Shown in pieces: positions 1 to 5,316 of a DNA stretch of 7,238 bases. The stretch lies in the NCBI GenBank assembly GCA_012521455.1, contig JAAYMJ010000085.1:1-7238 (forward strand), read 5' to 3'. The DNA is from Clostridiaceae bacterium. Lineage in GTDB: Bacteria; Bacillota; Clostridia; UMGS1883; JAAYMJ01. The stretch's first letter is position 1. Each line of letters opens with the position of its first letter. The notes beneath the pieces were generated by a model. The model did no database searches. It was not told where the DNA came from and worked only from the letters and a program-made list of their open reading frames with translations. The position numbers were made by a program, and so were the translations under genes.

Positions 1-57
1 ACCGTCAATCTCAACAACCAGCTTTTTCCCTTCATTTTCGCCAATTAGACTGCTCAT
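1..57 (-). CDS. 5' end of an unidentified gene (first 19 codons only)
   Basis: An ATG (complement of 55-57) lies 5 bases downstream of a strong Shine-Dalgarno (AGAAGGAGAT, complement of 63-72), and a near-consensus promoter sits just upstream. The frame stays open to the left edge and encodes MSSLIGENEGKKLVVEIDG. Nineteen residues are too few to name a family; there is no signal peptide or membrane segment in what is visible. The start call is well supported by the ribosome binding site and promoter; the function is unknown. The gene is transcribed divergently from the DUF1294-msrA pair. Confidence 0.75.
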   Translation of the reverse strand, partial: MSSLIGENEGKKLVVEIDG

Positions 58-74
58 AACAAATCTCCTTCTCA

Positions 75-117
75 TTTAACTTCCTAAAGTATACTCCCCT
101 AGAATTTACTTGTCAAG
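75..117 (-). promoter_or_regulatory. Sigma-A-type promoter of the left-edge gene
   Basis: On the minus strand a perfect -35 TTGACA (complement of 111-116) is followed after exactly 17 bases by a -10 TATACT (complement of 88-93). The predicted start of transcription is near 81, giving a leader of roughly 24 bases before the ATG. The whole block 75-117 aligns without gaps to the msrC promoter block at 3466-3508, with 33 of 43 positions identical, including the segment GGAGTA upstream of and into the -10 and AAGTTAAA around the start point. Confidence 0.85.
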
Positions 118-139
118 AACATTATATATCATTTATAAT
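110..139 (+). promoter_or_regulatory. Divergent promoter for DUF1294-msrA
   Basis: On the plus strand TTGTCA (110-115) and a perfect TATAAT (134-139) are separated by 18 bases, placing the transcription start near 146 and leaving a leader of about 21 bases. The -35 box is almost the same stretch of DNA as the -35 of the opposite promoter: TTGTCAA reads as TTGTCA on one strand and TTGACA on the other. RNA polymerase should therefore not be able to occupy both promoters at once. This is read from the sequence only. Confidence 0.7.
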
Positions 140-166
140 GTAATTAAAATGGTGAAAGGAAAAATT

Positions 167-427
167 ATGACTACATTTATTTTATTGACCAATATTTTTT
201 CATTTATTCTGTTTGGTTTAGACAAGCTAAAGGCAAAAGCAAAAAAATGGCGCATAAGCGAGGCTGCCCTTTTGGCATTTGCGTTTTTTGGCCCTTTCGG
301 GGCATATTTGGGAATGCAAATATTTAACCATAAAACAAAACATTTTAAATTTAAAATTTTGGTGCCTATGTTTTGCATAATAAATATTGTGATTTTATTT
401 TTAATTAAGAAAGGATTGATACAATGA
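167..427 (+). CDS. DUF1294 family small membrane protein
   Basis: An 86-residue protein with three hydrophobic segments (about residues 3-17, 33-50 and 63-80), predicted to sit in the cytoplasmic membrane. It carries the recognisable DUF1294 pattern: GLDK at 17-20, WRISE at 28-32, GPFGAYLGM at 42-50 and HKTKHFKF at 55-62. The family is uncharacterised, so no activity is assigned. The ATG at 167 is chosen because GAAAGGA lies 7 bases upstream; an in-frame TTG at 110 would start inside the promoter and has no ribosome binding site. The stop overlaps the msrA start (ATGA, 424-427), implying one transcript and translational coupling. Length is normal for the family. Whether it aids methionine sulfoxide repair or merely shares the operon cannot be told from here. 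Confidence 0.88.
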   Translation: MTTFILLTNIFSFILFGLDKLKAKAKKWRISEAALLAFAFFGPFGAYLGMQIFNHKTKHFKFKILVPMFCIINIVILFLIKKGLIQ

Positions 428-912
428 ATAAAAAAGTGATTTACCTTGCCGGCGGCTGCTTTTGGGGAGTGGAAGCGTACTTTTCCGAAATCCCTGGGGT
501 AATCAGCACTCGCGTGGGGTACGCGAACGGGATTTGCCCCACAACGACTTACGAAAAAATAAAGGAAACGGGGCACGCGGAATGCGTAAAAATTGAATAT
601 GACCCTGACAAGGTCAGCTTAAAAACCCTTTTAAAATATTATTTTTACATCATTGACCCCACCATATTAAACCGTCAGGGAAACGACATAGGGGTTCAGT
701 ACAGGACGGGCATTTATTATGTTGACGAGGAAGACCTTCCCGTTATAAAAGAAGAAATGGAAAATGAGCAAAAGAAATATGATAAACCCATTGTTACGGA
801 AGTAAAACCTCTCGAGCATTTCTGCGAAGCCGAAGAATACCACCAGGAATACCTAAAGAAAAACCCCAACGGGTACTGCCATGTAAATTTAGCCGATAAA
901 CCAAAGTTTTAA
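424..912 (+). CDS. msrA: Peptide methionine (S)-S-oxide reductase MsrA
   Basis: A 162-residue cytoplasmic enzyme that reduces the S-epimer of methionine sulfoxide, in proteins or free, back to methionine, usually recycled by thioredoxin. The signature GGCFWG is at residues 10-15 with catalytic Cys12. TGHAE (49-53), [10 protein letters not shown] (85-94) and AEEYHQEYL (136-144) follow in the normal order; by comparison with E. coli MsrA, Tyr43, Glu53, Asp88 and Tyr93 form the substrate pocket. Cys152 in NPNGYC is the expected resolving cysteine. Cys134, just before AEEYHQ, is an additional cysteine where an aromatic residue is common. No MsrB domain is fused. The ribosome binding site (GAAAGGA, 409-415) lies inside the end of the DUF1294 gene, with which it overlaps by four bases. 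A terminator follows 29 bases after the stop. Confidence 0.96.
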   Translation: MNKKVIYLAGGCFWGVEAYFSEIPGVISTRVGYANGICPTTTYEKIKETGHAECVKIEYDPDKVSLKTLLKYYFYIIDPTILNRQGNDIGVQYRTGIYYVDEEDLPVIKEEMENEQKKYDKPIVTEVKPLEHFCEAEEYHQEYLKKNPNGYCHVNLADKPKF

Positions 913-941
913 ACCAGCCAATTTAAAGCAAACACAAGCCC

Positions 942-973
942 GCCAGCCCGTGCGGTACCGGGCTGGCTTTTTT
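942..973 (+). terminator. Intrinsic terminator of the DUF1294-msrA operon
   Basis: A perfect 9-bp GC-rich stem (GCCAGCCCG 942-950 with CGGGCTGGC 959-967) and an 8-base loop are followed directly by six T residues (968-973). It sits 29 bases downstream of the msrA stop codon and reads in the same direction. Confidence 0.92.
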
Positions 974-1115
974 CAAAATGGTTTTAAGATACCTTTTTAG
1001 CACATCCTATTTAGATTTAAGAGGCTAACCCCAAAACGCCAGTTCATAACGAGCCTTTATAGATGGCTTTCAAACCTTTTTCTGTGGTGTATAAAGCCCG
1101 ATTTAGAAAAGCCAT
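974..1115. other. Gene-free spacer between converging operons
   Basis: Together with the two flanking terminators, this makes up the stretch from 913 to 1146 between the msrA and aminopeptidase stops. I find no open frame with a ribosome binding site, no promoter pointing to a gene and no strong hairpin in it. GGCTTT and AAAGCC occur as a loose 6-bp inverted pair around 1067-1100 with a long loop, which is unremarkable. Confidence 0.6.
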
Positions 1116-1147
1116 ACAAAAAGCAGCGCTTTCGCGCTGCTTTTTGT
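1116..1147 (-). terminator. Terminator hairpin of the msrC-aminopeptidase operon (bidirectional)
   Basis: A 14-bp perfect stem (1116-1129 with 1134-1147) carries a 4-base loop. Read on the minus strand the loop is GAAA, a stable GNRA tetraloop closed by C-G, and the AAAAA/TTTTT ends of the stem supply a U-tract in both directions. It therefore can stop transcription coming from either operon. Its outer base pair touches the aminopeptidase stop codon (complement of 1147-1149), so the terminator begins immediately at the end of the gene. Confidence 0.88.
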
Positions 1148-2925
1148 TATATCTCCCTAGTGTTTTCCTTAAGCCATGCCCTTTCGTCTTCGGAAAGATA
1201 GTCCTTTAATTCCTCATACACCTTTTTGTGATAATCATTGAGCCACTTTTTCTCAGCGTCAGTCAGCAATTTTTCGTCAATTCCCCGAAGTGAAATGGGA
1301 CAAAGGGTCATAACCTCAAACCTGTAAAACTGGCCGTATTCGGTCTTTTCATCTTCCACCACATTATACATGTTTTCAATCCTTATTCCGTGTTTGCCTT
1401 CCTTGTAAATGCCCGGCTCAATTGTAACATTCATGTTCTTTTCAAGCCTAACATGGCTTGGGTACTGGCTGAACCCTTGCGGGCCCTCATGCACGCTTAA
1501 GCAGTACCCCACCCCGTGGCCTGTGCCGCATTTATAGTCAAGGCCGATATCCCAAAGGGGTTTTCTTGCCAAAATATCCAAGTTAGAGCCCGTGGTGCCT
1601 TCCAAAAACTTGGCCGACGCCAGCCCTATATGGGCCTTTAGCACCATTGTGTAGTCAAACCTTTCCTCGTCGGTGATGTTTTCAAACACGACGGTTCTTG
1701 TAATATCGGTGGTGCCGCACAAATACTGCCCGCCTGAGTCCACCACCATAACCCCTTCATTTTTTAGGGTGTACTTGCTTTCATCATCGGCACAGTAGTG
1801 CATCATGGCGCCGTGGTCTTTGTACCCCGCGATTGTGGCAAAGCTTGGGCCTAGGCAGTCAGGCTGTGTGAGCCTTAGTTCCTTTAACTTTTCGCTGACA
1901 GTTACCTCCGTTATTTCTTCCTTTTCCACATTTTCCTCAACCCATTTTAAAAACTTGACCATTGCCACGCCGTCCCTGATTTGGCAGGTTTTAAAGTTTT
2001 CAAGTTCGGTTTCGTTTTTTACCGCCTTTAGTTTTGTGGTAATTTCCGCGATTTCTTTTTTGGTTACATCTTTATTAATCGCGTCATACAAATATGTGTT
2101 AATCCTCCGCCTGTCGAAGGCAATGGTACCCTTTTTTAAGTTTTGCAAATGATTTTTAACTTCGTCATACTCTAAAACCGTAACGTTGTTTTCACGGAAA
2201 ATTTCCCTCACCTTTTGGGGCACTTTTTTTCCGTTTATAAATAAAAAGGCTTCATCTTTTGTAATTAGGGCATAGCTTGCCGCCACAGGGACAAAGGGCA
2301 CATCGTTTCCCCTGAAGTTAAAAAGCCACGCGATATCGTCAAGGCTTCCCAACAAATAATAGTCGGCGCCTTCTTTTTCCATTTGTTTTCTCACTTCATC
2401 AATTTTTTCTTTTGCAGTTTTCCCGCTGTATTTTATATCATGGATAAAAATTTCATCCATAGGGATTGGCGGGCGGTTTTCAGTCCATATTTCGCTAATA
2501 AAATCATGTTCCTTATTAATTTTTATATTCTTTTTAGAAAGAAGCCTCTCAAGGTCCTGCGCCATTAGCACCGGAAAAGTTTTAGCGCAAAATCCTGCCG
2601 TCTGCCCCTCTTTTAAATTGTCGTAAATCCAATTGTTAACACCGGGCACGCCGGGGTTTCCCTGTTTAAAAAGCTTAATCTCCGTGCCTTTGAGCTGTTT
2701 TTCAGCCTGAATGTGGTACCTTCCGTCGGTCCAAAGGGCGCTTTCGTTTTGCGTTACCACCACGGTGCCTGCTGAACCTGTAAATCCCGAAATCCATGTG
2801 CGGGCCTTGTAGTGTTCTGATACATATTCGCTCATATGGGGGTCGGAATCCGTAATAATGTACGCGTCAATGCCGTGTTTTTTCATTAGTTCCCGTAGCA
2901 TTGCTATTTTATCATTGACCTTCAT
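1147..2925 (-). CDS. Xaa-Pro aminopeptidase, three-domain M24B family
   Basis: A 592-residue cytoplasmic metallopeptidase expected to remove the N-terminal residue from peptides with proline in second place. The length and order match the long eukaryote-like aminopeptidase P form rather than the ~440-residue E. coli PepP: creatinase N-terminal domain (about 1-145), second creatinase-like domain (about 150-310) and catalytic pita-bread domain (about 315-535), then a C-terminal tail with LLTDAEKKWLNDYHKKVYEE. All five dinuclear metal ligands are present: Asp396 (VVDSGG), Asp407 (TTDITRT), His470 (GTGHGVGY), Glu503 (TIEPG) and Glu517 (IRIENM); His376 and His479 match the conserved active-site histidines. 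Spacings agree with human XPNPEP1. The ATG follows GAAAGGA at 2934-2940 by 8 bases. It is the second gene after msrC, 17 bases away, and likely cotranscribed. Confidence 0.95.
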   Translation of the reverse strand: MKVNDKIAMLRELMKKHGIDAYIITDSDPHMSEYVSEHYKARTWISGFTGSAGTVVVTQNESALWTDGRYHIQAEKQLKGTEIKLFKQGNPGVPGVNNWIYDNLKEGQTAGFCAKTFPVLMAQDLERLLSKKNIKINKEHDFISEIWTENRPPIPMDEIFIHDIKYSGKTAKEKIDEVRKQMEKEGADYYLLGSLDDIAWLFNFRGNDVPFVPVAASYALITKDEAFLFINGKKVPQKVREIFRENNVTVLEYDEVKNHLQNLKKGTIAFDRRRINTYLYDAINKDVTKKEIAEITTKLKAVKNETELENFKTCQIRDGVAMVKFLKWVEENVEKEEITEVTVSEKLKELRLTQPDCLGPSFATIAGYKDHGAMMHYCADDESKYTLKNEGVMVVDSGGQYLCGTTDITRTVVFENITDEERFDYTMVLKAHIGLASAKFLEGTTGSNLDILARKPLWDIGLDYKCGTGHGVGYCLSVHEGPQGFSQYPSHVRLEKNMNVTIEPGIYKEGKHGIRIENMYNVVEDEKTEYGQFYRFEVMTLCPISLRGIDEKLLTDAEKKWLNDYHKKVYEELKDYLSEDERAWLKENTREI

Positions 2926-2942
2926 CTTATCAATCCTTTCAC

Positions 2943-3443
2943 CTATAAATAAAGCGTTTTAAAATCGCAAGCGCTTTCAATTATCCTGCATATTTCTTCC
3001 AAATTTTTCTTGTCCACCTCATCAAATCTTGAAAAAACGGGGCTGTCAATATCCAAAACCGCAGCTACTTCCCCTGCGCAAAATATGGGAACCACAATTT
3101 CCGAGTTGCTCGCCGAATCGCAGGCAATGTGGCCGGGGAATTTGTGAACATCTTCCACCAGCTGGGTTTGCCTTTTTTGCGCGCAAGTGCCGCAAACGCC
3201 CTTCCCGATTTTTATATTTGTGCAGGCAACTTTTCCTTGGAAGGGCCCAAGTATTAATTCATCCCCTTTTCTTAAATAAAACCCCACCCAGTTTATATCG
3301 GATAAAGCCATATTTAAAAGGGCGGAGGCGTTTGATAGTTTGCTTATTATATGTGATTCGTCGTTTAACAATTCCTTCATTTGCGGTATTAATAATTTAT
3401 ACATTTCCTCTTTATTCATTGAAAAAGAAGGCATTTCTTTCAT
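2943..3443 (-). CDS. msrC: Free methionine-(R)-sulfoxide reductase (GAF domain)
   Basis: A 166-residue single GAF-domain enzyme that reduces free methionine-(R)-sulfoxide, a substrate MsrA cannot use and MsrB uses poorly. The diagnostic run is clear: GPFQGKVAC (66-74), GKGVCGTC (80-87), EDVHKFPGHIACD (97-109), SNSEIVVP (112-119) and LDIDSP (130-135). Cys74, Cys84 and Cys108 have the same spacing (10 and 24) as the three functional cysteines of E. coli fRMsr (Cys84, Cys94, Cys118); the last is the catalytic one in that enzyme. Cys87 is an extra cysteine. I start at the ATG at 3443 because AGAGGGG (complement of 3452-3458) lies 8 bases upstream; the longer GTG start at 3461 has no ribosome binding site. 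It heads a two-gene operon with the Xaa-Pro aminopeptidase. Often such genes are annotated only as GAF domain protein. Confidence 0.95.
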   Translation of the reverse strand: MKEMPSFSMNKEEMYKLLIPQMKELLNDESHIISKLSNASALLNMALSDINWVGFYLRKGDELILGPFQGKVACTNIKIGKGVCGTCAQKRQTQLVEDVHKFPGHIACDSASNSEIVVPIFCAGEVAAVLDIDSPVFSRFDEVDKKNLEEICRIIESACDFKTLYL

Positions 3444-3465
3444 TTTCCCATCCCCTCTCACAAGT

Positions 3466-3508
3466 TTTAACTTATAAAATGTTACTCCAATAAAATTTAT
3501 TTGTCAAG
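3466..3508 (-). promoter_or_regulatory. Promoter of the msrC-aminopeptidase operon
   Basis: On the minus strand a perfect -35 TTGACA (complement of 3502-3507) is followed after 17 bases by TAACAT (complement of 3479-3484), a weaker -10. The start of transcription should fall near 3472, giving a leader of about 29 bases to the ATG at 3443. The block is a near copy of the left-edge promoter at 75-117: CTTGACAA, TAAATT, GGAGTA and AAGTTAAA are identical and in the same register. Confidence 0.8.
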
Positions 3509-3722
3509 TATTGCAAAAAAAGCGGCTGCAGCCAGAGTGTGCCGGCAGACACTCAAAAACAAAAACCTTAAATTCCGGGTTTTGTTTGAAAAAGGGCTTT
3601 TCCTTTTCCGGCGCAAATGATAATGTGTTATTTTTGGTAATCATGAGAATACCACGGAATTTAGCGGTATCTTTGCCTTGCTGCCGCAAAGGATTGTTCT
3701 TATATTAGTCTTTCATGCGTAC
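3509..3722. other. Gene-free region with clustered inverted repeats, possible structured RNA
   Basis: No convincing gene is present; short open frames on both strands (3504-3708) lack a ribosome binding site and show no family features. The stretch is dense in inverted repeats: GAGTGT/ACACTC (3535-3540, 3549-3554), an 11-bp arm pair with one mismatch (3557-3567, 3577-3587), AAAAGG/CCTTTT (3590-3595, 3602-3607), ATACC/GGTAT (3649-3653, 3666-3670) and CTTTGC/GCAAAG (3671-3676, 3686-3691). The arms alternate in order without crossing. It could be an untranslated RNA, a dispersed intergenic repeat or decayed sequence; I cannot tell which. It lies between the msrC promoter and the lipoprotein terminator. 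Confidence 0.4.
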
Positions 3723-3749
3723 AAAAAGGCGGCATGCGCCGCCTTTTTT
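3723..3749 (-). terminator. Terminator hairpin, lipoprotein side (bidirectional)
   Basis: A perfect 11-bp stem (AAAAAGGCGGC 3723-3733 with GCCGCCTTTTT 3738-3748) has a 4-base ATGC loop. The A-tract and T-tract ends give a U-tail in both directions. On the minus strand it lies 92 bases after the lipoprotein stop and is the first hairpin met, so it most likely ends that transcript and protects the msrC promoter region from read-through. On the plus strand it could end any transcript from 3509-3722. Confidence 0.85.
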
Positions 3750-3840
3750 CTTTTATTTTATAATTTTTACACTAAAACCGAGTGATTTAAAATATTCACG
3801 CTTTTTGATTTTTGCGCAATTTGTAAATTTACTAAAAACT

Positions 3841-4605
3841 TTAATCTTTCAAATTATATCCCAAAATTTTTTCGCAGGACGTGCTATTTATTTTATAAAT
3901 TCCCGCGGAAGTCCTGTGACCCTTTAGCAATATAATTAGTTCCGCCGCGTCATCTTCGTTCACGTCAAGGGTATACACATCATAGGTGGAAATATAAACA
4001 TCATCCACTTCAAATTCTATAATCTTGCTGTTTCCGTTTTGGTTTTCCACATTCAACGAAACATTATTGCCCGTTTTATTTACTATTATTTTTTCGTTGC
4101 TTCCGTCGCCATCAAAATCCAGCTCAAAGGAACCGTTTTCATCCAAAACTTTCTTTTCCCACGCTTGTTCCTTTTCAAATTTGGCAAGGGCAATGTAGCG
4201 GCCTTTCGGGTCAAGGGCGGATGTGTCTTTAAAACTTACTTCAACATCATATGAACCTGTGGCGGGGGTCCAGTAAGTGTTTACCACTTCATTTGCAATT
4301 TCCACTGACTCGCCGTTTGGCGCGTAGAATATGTAATTATCCTTGTCTAAAACTTTAAACATTTTATAATTGTTATCTTCCTGAACGCTTATAAAATTGC
4401 CTTCCACAAGGCCGCCGATTACATACCCTTTATTCCGTCCTGTGTATATTAAAATTGGTTTTACCTGGGACGGGTCGGGAAGGTTTTCTTCCTGCATTGT
4501 TACTTTTGGTGCGGGATTTGGCGCCGCGCTTTCATCAAAAGTCCCTTGGGAACAGCCAAAAAGCAGTATTGCAAGGGTTAACAATAAAAAAATAATTTTT
4601 TTCAC
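3841..4605 (-). CDS. Putative lipoprotein with Asp-rich calcium-loop-like segments
   Basis: A 254-residue exported protein I cannot assign to a named family. Residues 1-17 form a lipoprotein signal peptide (MKK, then a Leu/Ile-rich core) ending in LFGC, with Cys18 as the lipid-modified residue, so the mature protein should be anchored on the outer face of the cytoplasmic membrane. A Pro/Glu-rich linker (about 19-50) precedes a predicted beta-rich body. Two segments, DFDGDGSNE (163-171) and DVNEDDAAE (214-222), each followed by hydrophobic beta strands (KIIV, LIIL), resemble FG-GAP/EF-loop calcium-binding turns. The start is a GTG 4 bases after GAGGTGG (complement of 4610-4616). The gene stands alone: 340-plus bases separate it from msrC, and about 700 from the next upstream gene. 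No clear promoter is visible upstream. Confidence 0.85.
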   Translation of the reverse strand: MKKIIFLLLTLAILLFGCSQGTFDESAAPNPAPKVTMQEENLPDPSQVKPILIYTGRNKGYVIGGLVEGNFISVQEDNNYKMFKVLDKDNYIFYAPNGESVEIANEVVNTYWTPATGSYDVEVSFKDTSALDPKGRYIALAKFEKEQAWEKKVLDENGSFELDFDGDGSNEKIIVNKTGNNVSLNVENQNGNSKIIEFEVDDVYISTYDVYTLDVNEDDAAELIILLKGHRTSAGIYKINSTSCEKILGYNLKD

Positions 4606-4790
4606 TTTACCACCTCACATATTTTTAATCTTGTTATATTAATATGCAATATCAAATCCCCATCTTTACAAAAAGCGCATATTTTTTATCTTTTCATTTA
4701 TACCCGTTTTTATCTGACCGCAGGACACGGATTAATTTATATTAATTTGAAAAGTCAAATGTATTTTCTATTATGTTAACATCATGAAAT

Positions 4791-4810
4791 TAAGCACAGA
4801 TTAGCACAGA
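4791..4810. repeat. Short tandem repeat, two 10-bp units
   Basis: TAAGCACAGA (4791-4800) is followed immediately by TTAGCACAGA (4801-4810), differing at one position. Two copies in AT-rich DNA could be a binding site or chance; it lies about 190 bases upstream of the lipoprotein start. Confidence 0.45.
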
Positions 4811-5162
4811 ATTTAATAATTGATAGATTTTATAATGTCAAACAGTGATTAAAAAATATATTTAAAAACATGATATATTAAAAATATTATACCATAAACT
4901 TACATAATGTGCAATTTTTATAAACATATTAAACCTGGTCTTGTCAGTTAGTTGTAAATAAATCAACAAAACCCATTCTTAAAAAAACTGAGTTGTTTTG
5001 AAAAACACCTATAGCACTTTTCTAACAATTTTTTAAAAAATATTGAGATTATATTCCACCATCTTTATATAATTGCTTTTACCACTAAACAAAAAAATAT
5101 ATAAAACGCTTATCCTATCTAACTAAAATATTAAAGCTTTCTTTTTTAATCGCATAAAAATT

Positions 5163-5212
5163 TTAGCTAAATACCGTTAAGCTTAGCTAATTTCTACACT
5201 AAAAAATTTAGT
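5163..5212. repeat. Cluster of short palindromes
   Basis: TTAGCTAA, a perfect 8-bp palindrome, occurs at 5163-5170 and again at 5183-5190, a 20-base period close to two helical turns. Eight bases further on is the perfect inverted repeat ACTAAA-AAA-TTTAGT (5198-5212). Paired same-face palindromes can be protein-binding sites, but no start codon or promoter is near enough to name a target. Confidence 0.45.
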
Positions 5213-5270
5213 ATGCTTTTGCACCCTCTTTAATGTAATTCTGCCTTAAAAAATCACGCCTGTTTTATGC

Positions 5271-5311
5271 ATAAAAGAAGAAGGCCGGATAATCCGGCCT
5301 TCTTCTTTTAT
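5271..5311 (-). terminator. Terminator hairpin of the large secreted-protein gene
   Basis: A perfect 19-bp stem (5271-5289 with 5293-5311) with a 3-base TAA loop and the core GGCCGGA/TCCGGCC. The AAAA end of the left arm gives the U-tract on the minus strand. It begins only five bases after the stop codon of the large gene (complement of 5317-5319). On the plus strand TTCTTCTTTTATTTT follows, so it may work in both directions. Confidence 0.9.
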
Positions 5312-5316
5312 TTTAA

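Larger units (their letters stand above)
4617..5270. other. Long AT-rich gene-free region
   Basis: About 650 bases with no open frame that has a ribosome binding site, no tRNA and no recognisable riboswitch. It is markedly richer in A and T than the flanking genes. Visible elements are an inverted repeat ATTTGA/TCAAAT (4745-4750, 4755-4760), a 10-bp tandem repeat (4791-4800 and 4801-4810, 9 of 10 identical), two copies of the palindrome TTAGCTAA 20 bases apart (5163-5170, 5183-5190) and ACTAAA/TTTAGT (5198-5203, 5207-5212). The promoter of the lipoprotein must lie at the left end, but I could not identify it with a good -35/-10 pair. Confidence 0.6.

Noticed and set aside
110..166. N-terminal extension of the DUF1294 gene to a TTG at 110
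   Set aside because: It would overlap the -35 and -10 boxes of its own promoter and lacks a ribosome binding site; the ATG at 167 has one and matches family length.
409..421. Identical 13-mer GAAAGGATTGATA before msrA (409-421) and the aminopeptidase (complement of 2928-2940), both 2 bases from the ATG
   Set aside because: The core is the Shine-Dalgarno, and a related GGTGAAAGGA also precedes DUF1294; this is best read as the organism's usual ribosome binding site style, although the exact match is striking.
133..576. 147-codon minus-strand frame opposite DUF1294 and msrA
   Set aside because: It is the reverse of two well-supported genes, shows no domain, and has no ribosome binding site.
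3444..3461. GTG start at 3461 for msrC
   Set aside because: No Shine-Dalgarno precedes it, and the six extra codons cover the ribosome binding site of the ATG at 3443.
3521..3534. GGCTGCAGCC palindrome next to a 7-base T-tract (minus strand) as a terminator
   Set aside because: As a hairpin it has only a 3-bp stem with a 4-base loop, too weak, and it lies upstream of the msrC promoter where no gene needs terminating.
3504..3708. Overlapping short open frames on both strands (61 and 65 codons)
   Set aside because: Neither has a ribosome binding site, the composition is unlike the real genes here, and both run through hairpin arms; the frames are more likely by-products of the structured intergenic sequence.
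4627..4655. Possible lipoprotein promoter with TTGATA (complement of 4650-4655)
   Set aside because: At 17-base spacing the -10 would be AAGATT, and the better TATAAC is only 11 bases away, so no acceptable pair exists.
4617..5270. Replication origin or CRISPR-like array in the AT-rich gap
   Set aside because: No DnaA-box cluster and no regularly spaced repeats of 20 bases or more are present.
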